Source: Klebsormidium nitens
Taxonomy: Eukaryota > Streptophyta > Klebsormidiophyceae > Klebsormidiales > Klebsormidiaceae
Assembly: GCA_000708835.1 (NCBI GenBank)
Contig: DF237641.1
Coordinates: 8,506 to 43,286, forward strand
Direction: 5' to 3'
DNA length: 34,781 nt
Position numbers and translations under genes: made by a program. Under the pieces are notes generated by a model. It was not told the origin of the DNA. It did no database searches and worked only from the letters and a program-made list of their open reading frames with translations. This document shows positions 1-12,441 of the stretch, one piece after another (position 1 is the first letter of the stretch; each line of letters opens with the position of its first letter).

Positions 1-3000
1 TGCTGGAATTGAGAATTTGACATCGCCGACTTAGATTTCATATAGGCCCGCAGTCCGCTGTTATTTTGCTTGCCGTCGAGGCTGAGTCTGGTCGAGAAGG
101 TCAAAAATGCGTGCACGTATGGCCAAAAACTGCGCATACGTAACTGGCCCTACGCAGCATACGTGTGCGAGGCGCACATTCTTGCCCTCAAAATGTCCCA
201 CTCGGGAACAGACCCCGATCGGACAGACCCCGTAGCGAAATTTTAAGGCCACCGGCAGAGACGGAAGGGGAACACGTGGCACCCTGAGATTGGCAGATAT
301 CATGCCGGATTTCAGATGGTTAGTTGATCTGGGTGCGATTGTTTCTGGCGCTGATGTGCAAGTCTAGATGGACGTTCGTTGACACCACATTCCAATCTTG
401 GTTCTCGGGCGAAGGAAAACAGGACTGAATGCACGGTACACCGGTTGCGTGGGGTAGGTAACTGGAATCTGGATGTGTTGAGGACGGCAAAGTTTCTGCA
501 TGATGAGTCCGTTCATGATGCCTGAATGTACGGGCACCTCAGGCGAGCGAGATTCCACCAATGAGCTTCGTCTATCCCACGTTTACAGCGACCAAAGTAA
601 CTTTTGGAAGATTCATGGCCATCCAAAGGAGGTTGCGGAGATTGTGCAACTGAACAAGCATGCTTTGCTTCGCTTGTACCCACGACTGAGTACGGTACGC
701 GGTAGACTGCACAAAACACGAACAAATGTACCGTAACGTACCTGCGGTCGTACCTACCGTACCCCCAGTAGGAGGTGCCCAATCCCCACTTCGGTTTAGG
801 TTATGTAGCTGGGTTGACTACAGCCCGGTCCTCCGGGCCCAGTCTGCCACTGCCAGGCAGCTTGCTAGGCCCCACCTACCGGTGATCCAGCCTACCAGAC
901 AGAAGAAACCCATTAGGTAAACCTTCATTGTGGGTTAAATATAATGAATGGGTTAAATAGATGGATATCCCCGGTACGTACTGATGCCACGCGTAAGCCC
1001 GAGCATGACTTTGAAGTGTACATGTGCCATTGTACAAAGCCGGACAGGCGGAAATTATCCCGTGACGTTGAGTACTAGGTAGTCGGTACATTTCACTCTG
1101 CACAGAGCGCGAGGAAGTGTTGCAGCAAGCTGCTCGCAAGCAGCTGCGCTGACTTCGCGAGGCCTGTGCACTTCAGCGAAGAAAGGTCCAAGGGTTGAGT
1201 TCAAGGCTTGATGAATCTGATGAACGGGACCTTCGGCCAAGGAGCTTGAGCAGCTTTTGGTGTTGCGCTAGCAAGGAGGTGTTCCTAGTCACCCAAGGAT
1301 TATGGGTGCGTTGAGCTTGCATGAGAAGCGCACGACGAGCTTGCTTTTCTAAGAAGACCGGAAAACCAAGATTGGAGATTTTGCAAGACAGGTGAGCAGC
1401 TGGATTTGTGGGTGCGGTCCTCTTTGCGAGCTTTTGTGCCCGCCGCTTTGGATTTTCTCGTGCATGAGGGTGGGGTTAGTGCGCTGCAATGCATCTATAC
1501 AATTTGCCCAAGTCATTTACAGCATGCCGCACTCCTTTCCTTAGCTTGACGACATGGGGTTGGAATAGTTTTGGCAGGGCAGCTTGCAGTTGCATTATGG
1601 TCCACGAGATGGAGTTTGAACTTGCACACTCGTAGACATGTGCTCTCATTAGCTGCTGTTGCGCTCAATGCCTAATGGTGTCGTCCCGTCCGAGATTGCA
1701 AGCCGGCTGATGAGGCATCACTGAAATCTGCATCGTCGAGAATCCTCCATCTTTGAACGTCTCAGACTTGGATAATGAAAGTGTATCTGCAGGGACCTTT
1801 GCTTTGTCAAAGTCGATGGGGGGTTTATATTTTTTTTCCCTCTAGGGTTCCCTGGTCCTTAATTCGTCCCAGCAGCATGTGGCAAAACCTGTGAGGTGGT
1901 TTTTCTTGGTGCAGCACTCATCAGACTTGACCAGCCACCTCTTATGGTCATGTTAAGTTTGCCAGTCTTGGAGTTTCAATGCATTGATTCTTCCTGCAAA
2001 AGGTGGAGTTGACTTTCACTTGCATTTGTTCCTTTGTCTGCCGAGCTGCATTTGTTCCTTTGTCTGCCAGAATATGATCTCAGAATCTGCAGAGAGCAAC
2101 ATATTTGCGAAGAATGGGTAAGAAGCAATATGGGAATTGGAGCTTCAAAAGATGCAGTGTGAAAAGAGATGAACAGGCCGATGTGCCCTTTGAGGTCAGA
2201 AGTGCAAGATTCGAGAAGCCTCGCCCTCTGCGACCAATGTTAAGCCTTCACCAAAGCGGATGAAGAAAAACTAGTAAGAAGCAATGTTCTGAGCATGGTT
2301 CTGGATACACTATTGTTTGGAGGAAAATGCATAGTGCAGCTTGTGCAACTGCACTCACGAGCCTGGAATCATATTCTGCTGACTGTTTCAGCAGCGCTGC
2401 GGGCCAGCCATGACGAGCGGTCTTCAGAACATTCACAAGCTAGGTGCAGAAGCTGCCTGAGAATGCTTGCTGCGGATGTCTGGTGCTTGGACTTGTTTGA
2501 TCACCCTGGTGGTTTGGTGCATTAGGCCTGTTCGTATGGTCATTCGCTTTTTTGAGTTGATATTCTTTCTGGCAGAGTTTATGTGTGAAATGGCTTGCCA
2601 ACCAGAGAATGTCCTGCCCTAAAGGTCATATATCCTGTAAAGTTCAAGCAGCGTTGGCCCTTCTTCTCCTTTTTCTCCTTGCTTTCAAGCCTCTCACTCC
2701 AAGAGGATTTTGTTTGATTGCTCTAGACTTGTTCTCTTTCCAGTGCATACGCCTAAGATATTGCTTGCTTAATGCTCATGATCTGGTTGAGGCCATCAGG
2801 TTTGCAGAGCTTTTGGCGCACAGGCTATTATCCTGATGTCTTAGGGCTTACTAGTGGATCTTGCGCACCTCTTTGTGCATTTGCTTTGATTGATCCTCGC
2901 GTGCGCTTTCTGAACTGGATCTTTCAAGATTGGAATCCTTCCATCTACTCGCATAGTAGTTCAGGTGCCTAAACGAGCAATCTGACGGTTGCACTCTTAG

Positions 3001-4089
3001 GCGTCTCTGGAACACACTGCCTCCCTGCATTGTACATACATTCCAGTCTTGTTCATCCTTTTCCCCCAGCCCTTCTGACCAGATTTGAGTACAATTCCTA
3101 AAAAGGTATTCAACATGGCCAAGTGGCGCATCTAATCAATCCATTCAATCACCAGCTGTTTCTTAGCTGACACCTTCTGAATGAACCAAGCACTTCCAAA
3201 GAAAAATTCAAAAGCATAAGTGGCATGGAAAGGTAACCAATACTTGATGTGCAGGTGACATTAAGCTATAATTCGCATGGATTCCGTTCAAGCAAGTGCA
3301 TCAAGCTCCGCAGGATCCGCCAGTTGCGGGGTCAGCTGATGTCAGGTGGTCTTACCTGTGCAGCGTTGACACCAATGACTGGAGAACGGCGTACGCGAGG
3401 GCGGCTTGAGCCAGAGAATTGGTTGGCCCGGGACACAGATAAGGCCAGGTATGGCTGAGTCTTTTGCTCTGTGCCCTTTAACCTTGCTATATTCTGCGCG
3501 CGTTTGTCCTTTTGTTCTTTGAATCAAGAGTGATTACTAGGTTCCAAGGGGTGTCTTAGATAGAGGGGCGGTTAAAGCAATCACTAAGTGGAAGCTCCTG
3601 ATTGAGCTTGACAGGTAGCGCTTCCAACGAGGATTGTACTGGTTGACGACAATGTCTTTTTCCTTGGTTTCCAACGGCACTACTCTCTCAGCATGTCCTT
3701 TCTGTAGAAATCTGCTTCCTCATGGTGCAAACTGCACCACAATCAAAGTGCAGCTTGTTGCCAGGCGTTCTGAAGTTCTCTGCGGGAGACTTTCTTTTGA
3801 TTGAGTATGCGCCCTTAACACAAAGCACACACCATCAGATTGACTTTCCATAGTAGGAGCCTCTCTACAACCACATCTTCACCGCTTGTTACATCTTTGA
3901 GAAGAGTCGTCAACACAACCCCCATCTTTCCTTTTTTTGTCCAGTCATCTTTTCTGTATTCATACCACTACTCCAGTTTCATACAGATGAGTCAGCTGAT
4001 GCTCAACTGATGCTTTTTTAGTTTGCCTGAACGAAGGATTCCTTTGCCCTCCCTCCTGCAGAAAACAGCCCCTCCTAGCTGCCGTCAAC
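1..4089. other. No supportable gene; region upstream of the WRC gene
   Basis: Only short ORFs occur here, the longest about 80 codons. I recognise no protein family in any of them and see no exon chain that can be joined in frame. The sequence from about 1500 onward is T-rich on the plus strand with pyrimidine tracts, as in introns or untranslated leader. The last several hundred bases are presumably promoter and 5' leader of the gene starting at 4090. Small repeats are present: a 23-base direct repeat at 2021-2070, a short inverted repeat (AACCCATT near 908, AATGGGTT near 946) and a GTAC/GTACGG-rich stretch near 680-775. No tRNA-like B box was found by eye. Confidence 0.5.
2021..2070. repeat. 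Two-copy tandem repeat, period 26
   Basis: The motif gcatttgttcctttgtctg occurs twice, starting at 2022 and 2048, with near-perfect identity. It lies in non-coding sequence and no function is evident. Confidence 0.85.
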
Positions 4090-7000
4090 ATGCGTCTCCT
4101 TCCTGAACTGCACCCTCTGGATTCCCCTGGGGGGGACAACGACGCCGATCTTCAGGAGCTTATCAACAAGTACCGCCGACCTGAGAACACCGCCGACACT
4201 GAGGTGCGCAGGAGCCCCCGTACCCCCCGAAAAAGTTTCGGCGATGATGCTAAAGGGCGGGGGATACACGTTCTGATCGAGGAGCTCTCCAGGGGGCTCT
4301 GTGATTCGTCAGGAGGGGAGAAACTCGCCAGCAAACGGACCCCTGGGAGGAACGTTCGTAAGAAGCCTCCCCCTCGGGGAGAAAGCGATGGTGAGGATAG
4401 TGATGAGGAACGGCCTCTGGAGAATGGAGCGGCACTGCTTTTGGAACTTGCAGGGGGGTTAGCGAGTCCCCCCCCTGGGGAGGGGCGCCCCATGCGCCGG
4501 CGGCAGCAGGTGCAACGGTATGAGCCTGATGACGCCCCCGTTTCGCAACGGGGGGGCAATGTTCGGCTTCCAAAGGGCAGCGAGGAGAGGGAGGGGGGAG
4601 AGGAAGAAACGATTCCGGACGAGCGGCGGTGCGTTATCAAGGGGGGAACCGGGTGGCGCTGCCCCTTAGAAGCTATGGAGGGCCTCAAGCACTGCGAGAA
4701 GCACCTCGTGAGGATGCGGGAGCGGCGGCGAGGGCCCCGGGGGGGTGCGTCCGAGAAAGCGTCCGGGGACTCTCTCGGAAAAGCGTCCGATGGCTCTGAG
4801 GGGAACGAAAATGCATCTGGGGGGGAAGAAGTGAACGGTGGAGGGGCGGTCAGAGGCTCCCCGAGACGGCGGCGGAGTGTGAGCTTCGCAAAAGGGGGGG
4901 TGGACGACGAACCGGAGCATGCTGCTGAGTCGCCAACGTCTGATGGGGGGCTCAACGTTGAGGGGGGGGAAGAGGGACAGCGGGCCCGGAGGCAGCCGCA
5001 GGCGAAGAAGGAATGGAAGGAAGAAGAAGACGCGGTACGGGTGCGGGGGGCGGTGCGGTCAGCAAGGCCGAGAAGGAGGCGGGCGGTGGGGAAGTGCTGG
5101 GGGGAGAGTGACCTTGATGGGGAGAGAAAGGAAGCGGAGAGTGGGGAGCAAGGGAAAGCGGGAGGGGAAGAATCTGAGGAGAAGGAGGCGGCGGGCTTAG
5201 ATGTGCTGTCAAAGGAGATGCTGACGTTGGAAGCGGAGAGTGGCCAGGGGAAGGGGGAAGCCGAAGTGAAGCCGGGAGAAGGGGGAGTTGCGAGTCTGAG
5301 GTTGGTCGAGAATGAGACAAAGGATGCTGAGATGAAGGGGGAGGATAGAGCGGGGTGTGCCGGTCAAACCTTACCGGATAAGGAGGGGGGAAAGAGTGGC
5401 CTGGAGAGTGAAGAACCAGACCGGAAAGAGGCCCAAGAAGAAGCAGTGCTGAAAGGAAACGGGGAGGCGGGGTCAAACGAGGCTGTGGAGGGGGGCTTCA
5501 CTACAATAATGGAAGAGGAGGGCGCTGATGGAGGGGGAACAGGGTGCCCCCCCCGGGTAATCTTAGATACAGACGTAGTACAGGTTGCAGCGGTTGCAGG
5601 GGGCGAGAAAACGAAGAAGGAGCGGAAGCCAAGGGCGCCTGGCGAAGGGGCCAGAAAGGCGAAAAGCTCTCCCGGAACGCTACCAGTGGGGGTGGTTTTA
5701 AGTCCTGGGACTGTCATGGAGGCTAAGAAGGTTAGGCGGAAGTCAAATAAGGGTGGCGCCCTGGGGGCAGGCTGCCAGGTGGCAGCGCAGGATTTGCCGG
5801 GGCTCTCGAAGGGGGTGAAGCTCCCAAAAGTGGTGTCGGAAAGCGACAGCGACCAGGAGCCAATTGGGAAGAGGCTGTCGGGGGAGGTTCCTTGGGGGAA
5901 GGTCACCGCCAAACCCAGCAAGGTCATCCGGCCAATTATCCTGGAAGCCAGCTTACCGGTTAAGGGGGAGGTTAGGGACGGGGCAGAGAGCCTGAGGCCG
6001 CAGGTTGCGACGGAGGAGGAAGGGGGAGCAAGCGTGCCTGACCGCAGTGGAGGGGCGAAGAAGAAGAGGAAACGGAAGGAGGATACTGAAGGTGAGACTT
6101 GATTCATGCCTCCGATGCAAGAGTAGCGGAAGAAGGATTGTGTTTGGGAGATGAACGGATAGCAGGTCCTTAAACACGATCAATGGGAAAGAGCAGTAAA
6201 GAAAAGGAGATACAGGGCGGTCAAGGAAAGTTGTCTTGACGGGCATGAACAAGCACGATGTCTTGAATCTGCCAGTTATTCGTCAAAAGGTCTTTGCAAC
6301 GACAGGCAGACTTCTCGCTTGACAATCCGATCAGCTTGAGACTCCTTGGAAAGGTCTATCTTCTCGCAGCGGCTCTTTGTTAAACCTCAGATACCCCCAG
6401 AGAAGCGTTCACCGCTTCTCTTGCTCCCTCTGTTTCGAATGCGTCCCCTCTCCCTCGTGCTCCATCTCTGCGCGCATTCGCGAGCTGCGAGTCCATCGCT
6501 TATTGATGCTTCATAGATCATGTTATAATCTTCGGATGCAGATCCCGAGCGTTGCCGCGAAAGGCGGGCGGCGCGCAAGCGCCTCAAGAGCGAGCAAATG
6601 TCTGAGGTCCTCAATTTAATGGCGTCCCTGATGGCGCACCAGAACTTTCCGGGGGGTACGCTGGAAGCCCTAACCTCGGGCGAGCCCCTGCCCTCCATTC
6701 CGATCAGCATGGAGGACGCGGGGAGCGCGTCTGACGAAGAGCCGATTGCCCTGCGTTTGAAACCTGGAAAAGGGGGGGTGCTTTCCAAGGGCAAGTTCCG
6801 GCCCCCCAGCGACGACGAGGGCAAGTCGGAAGCGGACGCGATCTGTCAAAAGCCGAAGAAAGAGGTGCGGAAGCGGGAAAACGTGGCTGGGGCGGGGAGG
6901 AAACGGCCGAAACTGGAGACGCAAGAACTGAGTGTTGGGCTGGAGCCGTCCTCCGGCGAGGGGTTGCTCGAGACGAAAAGGTCGGACGCGTCGGGATCGA

Positions 7001-10000
7001 TGGAGTCGGATCCGGGAAAAGCACACCCGACGAAGCGGAAAAGGGACGTGCTCCAGGTAGGGAGTCGTTGACGTGGTATTGGACGTGTTCTAGCTTTGAA
7101 AGGGGTTCTCTGCGACTGGTTCCCCATCTTGAATGACCGCTATGGAGTCCGTTTCAGGATCTCTGACGCGGTCCGACCTCCGTCCCGAAGTCGTCAATCT
7201 TTTGAAAGCTCATCGAGTATTCTTTGCACCGTCTCTGATGATACTTCAAAGTGTTTCTGCCTGCCTCTTGCGGAATCTGAGGCGTTACTATCGTGATACA
7301 TGCAGACTCCCTGCTCAGCGAAGCAGCCGCTCTTTCACCTCAAACTCGGAGTAGATTTTCCGCTCGCTCGTTTTTAACTTTTCTAAGAGGCTGATTGCAG
7401 ATCCCTACTCCGATCAGATGAGCAGGTAATCTGCGCCCATCCACTCCCCGTCCCTAGTTACGATTCCGCACCCTTTCGCTGCAGGAAACCCTGGCCAAGT
7501 TTTCCATGCCCGAGCGCATCTCCATCACCGACGCCGCGGCCAACGGGCAGCCTGCGCTGCCGATCTTTGCCGGACTCACCGGCCGCAACGCGGGGCTCAA
7601 GCTGAACCCCCACGGGCGGGGCATCCGCGTCTCTCCCCTCCTGATGCCCCGGGTCGTCGCGGAACGGTCGTCGCCGTTCGGCCCCCTCTCGGGACCGATC
7701 ACCGCAGAGCTCACGGCCTGCGGGAGCATTCACATCGACGGCGCCCCGGGGGGTATTCACATCGACGGGCCGCAGGGGGGGATACACATCGAGGGCCCCC
7801 CCGGGGGGGGTGTCTCGGAAAGCGCCCTTCCCGACATCCAGCCGAGCAACCCCGCCGAAGTGGTAGCGGTGACATGCCCTCCATGCGCGGACATAGTGCC
7901 GGGGCCTGGCCCCCCTCCCGTGATTGGCATTCCACTTGCGGCACCTGCGGTGGCCCTTCCGGCTCAGCTCCCGCAGCCCGTGAACATCCCTCTCGCAAAT
8001 GGGGGGGTCGTTCTGCCTTCCCGAGAACGCGCGCCCAGCATGGACCCTCCGATGGCCCACACTTCGGGAGAGTGGGAATACGGAGCTCTCGGCTCGACGC
8101 CCGTCCCCGTTTCGGGGGGGTGGGTGTACCCCCAACTGGGCTCGGGGGTGTACGACTTCGCAGGGCAACTGCTGGACGCACCGCTGCCCCCCCCCATCAA
8201 GCCGCCGAAGCGCCTCGAGCTCATCAACAAGCACCGGAAAATGGTGGAACCTAAAAAGGGGGGTTCGAAGAAGGGGGGATCGCGCCCCCGGGGGCCGAAG
8301 CCGCGGCCTGTGGAACATCCAACGGTGGGGGAAATGGCGGATACGGTCATGAGGCTCGCCGCTAACTCCAGAATGGGCGTTAACGGCTCCTTGGCTGCGC
8401 AAAGGGACTTGGGTAATGGGTGGGCGATGCACGCGCCGTCCCAGGGGGTCACTTTCCCTGCCTCGCCCCCCCCCCCTAATGGGATGAAGACGTTCTTGGG
8501 TTTGTCGCCGGGTTACGAGGGGAACCCGGGTCAGGCAAGGGGCGTTGCGGTAGTTTCTAACGGGTTAAGCCAACCAGCCCAGGTTAACAAAGTGGGTCAT
8601 GGGGCCGAGTTGAGGGGAAATCAGTGGGGAGAAGGGAATGGGTTTGAGAGTGCCGGGCCGTCGGGAACCGGAGGCGCGGACTTTGAATCGATTGCGGGGC
8701 TTATAGGAGTGTACGATCTTGGTAGTGGGACGGAGCCGATGCAGGGGGAGAGACTTAACGGGGCAGAGGGAGGGGGAGACGCAAGCGCCGCGTTTCTGGC
8801 AGGTGAAGAGTGGCAGTGACGTCTGATCGTGCTGAGCTATGCATTGGGGAACGTTCTCAAAGGGTACCCCAGATCCGTCCGATAGCAGCACTCTTTGCTT
8901 GTAATTGTCAAACCATGCAGCACTCTTTGGTTGAAGAGATACAAATTCTCGGCTTTTTGAGTCTCGGACCTTTGACGAAGGTCAAGCAAAACAACAGCCA
9001 ACGGGGCTTTGCTCTCTCGGTCGGTCTGTCTCGGATACGAAAAAGCAAGCGCGTTTTGAAAAGTTGAGGTGCTTGATGGAGGTCGCCTAATATCGATGAA
9101 TCTATAAGGATCGCAAGTTGCACAATTCTGGAGGTTTGGTTAATTTGAGTCTGCCACAGGTCATGCCTGTTTTGGGCCCGGACAAGCAACCAACACGAAC
9201 CGAAGGAAACAGCAGCGAACAGTGCACACTCACATAAGGCCGAAACGTAGCTGTGCCGTCTAATGCTCGTTTTTCTTTGCGCACCAGATCTCATTGAGAG
9301 CGCTTCGGGCGCCAGACCGTACGACGACCCCCTGACCATCGACGCCCTCCGGTCTTGGGAGCAGAGCCTAAAACAGGACAGCCAGTCGAACCCCCCCCCT
9401 CAAGAGCCGCCGCGGTCCTTCCAACAGTCAGAGTCGGTGTCGGAGTTTCTGAAGGAAGCAGAGGCGATGGTGAATCAGTACCGAGCAGACGGGTCGGCTG
9501 GGGTACCGACTGGGGCGCACGGCGCAGACGCGGAGACTGGGCGGCAGACGAACGGAAAGCCGGCGGAGTTCGGGCGGAACGACGGGATGCGCTCGTGGGA
9601 TCAGGGCTTTCCGGGGGTTGCTCTGAGTTCCGGTCAAGCGGGGTTGCCGGCCGAGAGGGCAGACGGTACGAAGCACGGGGTTGCGAGACCGGTGTACGGG
9701 TCGCTGAAGGGAACGGACGCGTTAGCGAATGGCACGAGAAAGACTTCGGCAGAAAGTCGGAGTAGAAGGGGGGAGGCCGGCGGCACGAGGGGGGGGCTTG
9801 CGGAGCCCTCACAGCACCCCCGCGGGGATGGCGGACACAGTGGGCCTCCAGGGGGGAACGACAAGACGGGCACGTTTAAGTTGTTCGGCACCGAGTTGAG
9901 CAGCGGGGTGCGGATGGGACCGGTTCCGTCTGCGACGGCACCGGGGATTGCAAGGCCCATTCGAATGCCGGGGGATAGGTGGGGCGGGCAGGCTCAGGGA

Positions 10001-10318
10001 AGGGGCCTTGTCAACGATCTCCGGCACCAAGGGTGGCCATCGAACGGGCCATACGCTATCCCCCCAATGAGACCGGTTCCTCCGTCTTTCCTTGGGCCGC
10101 AACAGCAGATTAGGCAAGATAGTGTTCCGAACGGGTTTCACGGGCTTCCCATGCTTTGGAACGGCCTTCCGATGCGGCCCGCCGGGGGCGAGCCGGCTCA
10201 GGCTATAGGGCGGAAGAACGGTTTAGAGCCAGATACTAATATCAGAGCGCTTCCAAAGAGATCATTGAATTGGTGGGAGCAGGATCAAGCAGCGTTGATG
10301 GGGGTTACGCCGGTCTAG
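4090..10318 (+). CDS. WRC zinc-finger protein, large and mostly disordered (four exons)
   Basis: Exons are 4090-6091, 6542-7056, 7485-8802 and 9288-10318. All three introns are GT-AG (donors gtgaga, gtaggg, gtgaag) and the phases close (1, 0, 1), giving 1621 residues and a TAG stop. Exon 1 holds a complete WRC domain at about residues 178-210: C181-x9-C191-x10-C202-x2-H205 with the family's GWRC signature, followed by the basic run RMRERRR. WRC domains occur in plant growth-regulating factors and some plant chromatin proteins, where they carry a nuclear signal and a zinc-binding, DNA-contacting fold. Here the partner domains are absent: I see no QLQ or JmjC. The rest is low-complexity, rich in Gly, Glu, Lys, Ser and Pro, with basic clusters such as KKKRKRKE near residue 660. 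Short motifs recur along the chain (ELINKYRR/ELINKHRK, EPI-x2-RL, W-E/D-Q). Nuclear location and a DNA-linked role are inferred; the exact function is unknown. The start is the first ATG of the long open exon. Confidence 0.8.
7728..7806 (+). repeat. Three tandem 9-residue coding repeats in the WRC protein
   Basis: The exon encodes IHIDG, IHIDG and IHIEG at residues 921, 930 and 939, each followed by a Gly/Pro spacer, so the period is exactly 27 bases. G-runs in the DNA mark each unit. It resembles a short slippage-derived minisatellite kept in frame. No known domain matches. Confidence 0.8.
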
Positions 10319-12441
10319 TTGTAAGCTTTCAGAGGTTGTACACTATGTTTAGGCCATTTGCCGGCGCGCTGGGTGTGGACTGTGCGACTCTCGATTGATT
10401 CTGGTGGCATGTGTATGTTAAGCAGATTTTAGCGGCAAAAATTCAAATGATACAGGTTTTGCCACATATGCAAGGTACGAGGCATGGAAACCAAGCCAGT
10501 TCTAGAAAATAGAGCATCGAACTTGGCCAAGCCTGTTGGGCAGCAATTGTGTCTAGACAAGGAGACACAGAAGTATAGGCCAGCAAACCTACCGTCCGAA
10601 ATCCGACACAAGTCGGGTGACTTTCAATTGACATTGCTTGTGTCGCTCCATTGCATGGGGCCACTCAATATTACGTACACAAGTCTTGAGGTACTTCAAA
10701 CAGCTCAATGACTCACGCTCCTATTGAAGTGCCCCTCCCTTCAGTATCATGCATACATATATTTGCATGTGTGGCGATGGCAATATTATCGGGTCATGCA
10801 GTAAATTGCCACTGAGGCCGCGTGACAATGATACCGTATGATCATTACCTAGCTGGTTTGGTCAAATGATTAGACTGGAGTCATGGCCCGTCAGTGCTGT
10901 GTTTCATTACTTCGACCTCACTGAGTAATGCACACAAGTAAATGCAGCTAAGATGGCATGGTAGCTGATCGATTATGTATGTCCCGGCAGACTCCAAATG
11001 CTAATTTGATATCCACCGAGTCAAATCGTTCAACGTCGGTCAGTGCGTTTCGGCTCATGCGTCGGACCAGAGGGTCCCGGCGCGTGCGCTATGCATTGTT
11101 CGCATTTGTGTCGACTCTGTTGTTGAAGCCCGATCAGCCTATATTAGTCAGAATAAAAGCGAAGTGACTAGCGAGGACTGCATGAAGAATGGCATCCTCT
11201 GGTTATGCACGAAGAATTAAAAGCACGTACCCGGCTGACGGTCGGGGCTGCAAGCCGAGGGCTGCGTCGGCGTGCACTCAAGTCCTGCAGCAGCTTTAGA
11301 GCAATGATGGCCGCCGTAACTTGAAATAGCATGCAATACATGAGTAAGTCTACGAGACCGCACCGCTGACTTCGATTATTGGTTGGCGGCCGCACCGGCA
11401 TGCAGAGCCGAACGGCACCTCTGCGTGCTGCTAGTGACTGCCAGCGTGATCAAATCAATGACAATTGCCAAAGCTTTCGAAAAATGCTGTCATTTTGATC
11501 ACGCAACGTGAAAGTCTCTTTTCAAATAGCCATAGCCAGTTCGGCCATAGGCTTCTCATGGCATACATATGTGGTGTGTAGATTGATTGGACATGCAACA
11601 TGTCAGTCTCGGGCAGAGGAGATGCTACTGTTACCGTACCGCGCATCAAGATGAAACAGTCCACTCGAGTCCTTATCAGCTCGACGAATCGTTCGAACTT
11701 CAAATCCAATGTCTAGAGCGAAGACGCGGCCCGGCCGCCGGCCTGTCGATCGCCGAGGGCCTAAAGGTACGGTATATGCTCCACGGAGAACTGATTAGAA
11801 GGTTTGCGCGGGCACACAAGTATCAAGCCGCCTCCAATCCCAAGCTCCCGTGAACATAAGTACCTGCACTTGCAACAAGACGAACGGATCTCTTGGAGTC
11901 TGTCTGCCGTTCGCGAATTGCCCTCGCGACCAATCTCGCGGCCGCCCTCGCGGGCTGCGTTCTCATAAGCAGTTTAGTCATTATTCCTTATTCGTTGTCC
12001 GAGCAGTCCTCTGCGCCTTTAAGCCTCTGGTGTAGCTCACAGCGCAGGACCTGAATGCGCGAAAGGCGCTGGATCACTTGCTGTCGCGGCTCACGGGGGC
12101 TTGCTTCTATAGGTTGGACCAGCATGCATGCATCAGGCTGATCAAGCAGGTAACTGATTGGATGGAGAGGGAGTCAGACGCCGGCAAAATCACATGCGCT
12201 GCTAGTCCTGCTTAATCTGTTGATCTAGCGCACACTCTCTGGGTGAATTGTTTCGAACTAGGATAAGGGGAACAGGATGAAATAGGAAGGGGTTTAGGTT
12301 GGGTTCAAGGTTTGGAGCGGGGCGGGTGAAGCTGATCAGTTTCAAGTGTTTGGTCCCTGACAAAGTGGGAGGATCCATAAGCTAAGGGGATAAGCAGGTG
12401 GTTAAGGGGTGCGCCCTCTGAGGCGCTCTTTATTCCGAAAG
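10319..12441. other. Intergenic, WRC gene to MYND gene
   Basis: Two kilobases with no ORF above 90 codons that I can support. One 88-codon ORF (11587-11853) has no recognisable motif. The region should contain the 3' end of the WRC transcript and the promoter of the MYND gene. The sequence cctatattagtcag followed by aataaaagcg near 11140-11160 is AT-rich, but I cannot assign it as a TATA box or poly(A) signal. Confidence 0.5.

Noticed and set aside
680-775. GTAC-rich stretch as a transposon end
   Set aside because: The repeats are short and mixed, with no terminal inverted repeat pair or target-site duplication.
2585-2836. 83-codon ORF with a hydrophobic stretch
   Set aside because: The hydrophobicity comes from a cttctcctttttctcctt-type pyrimidine tract. 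No coding bias or family is recognisable.
4152-6107. Long minus-strand ORFs (up to 267 codons) across WRC exon 1
   Set aside because: They are antisense of the exon carrying the WRC finger. Ser/Pro-rich translations are what G-rich exons give on the other strand.
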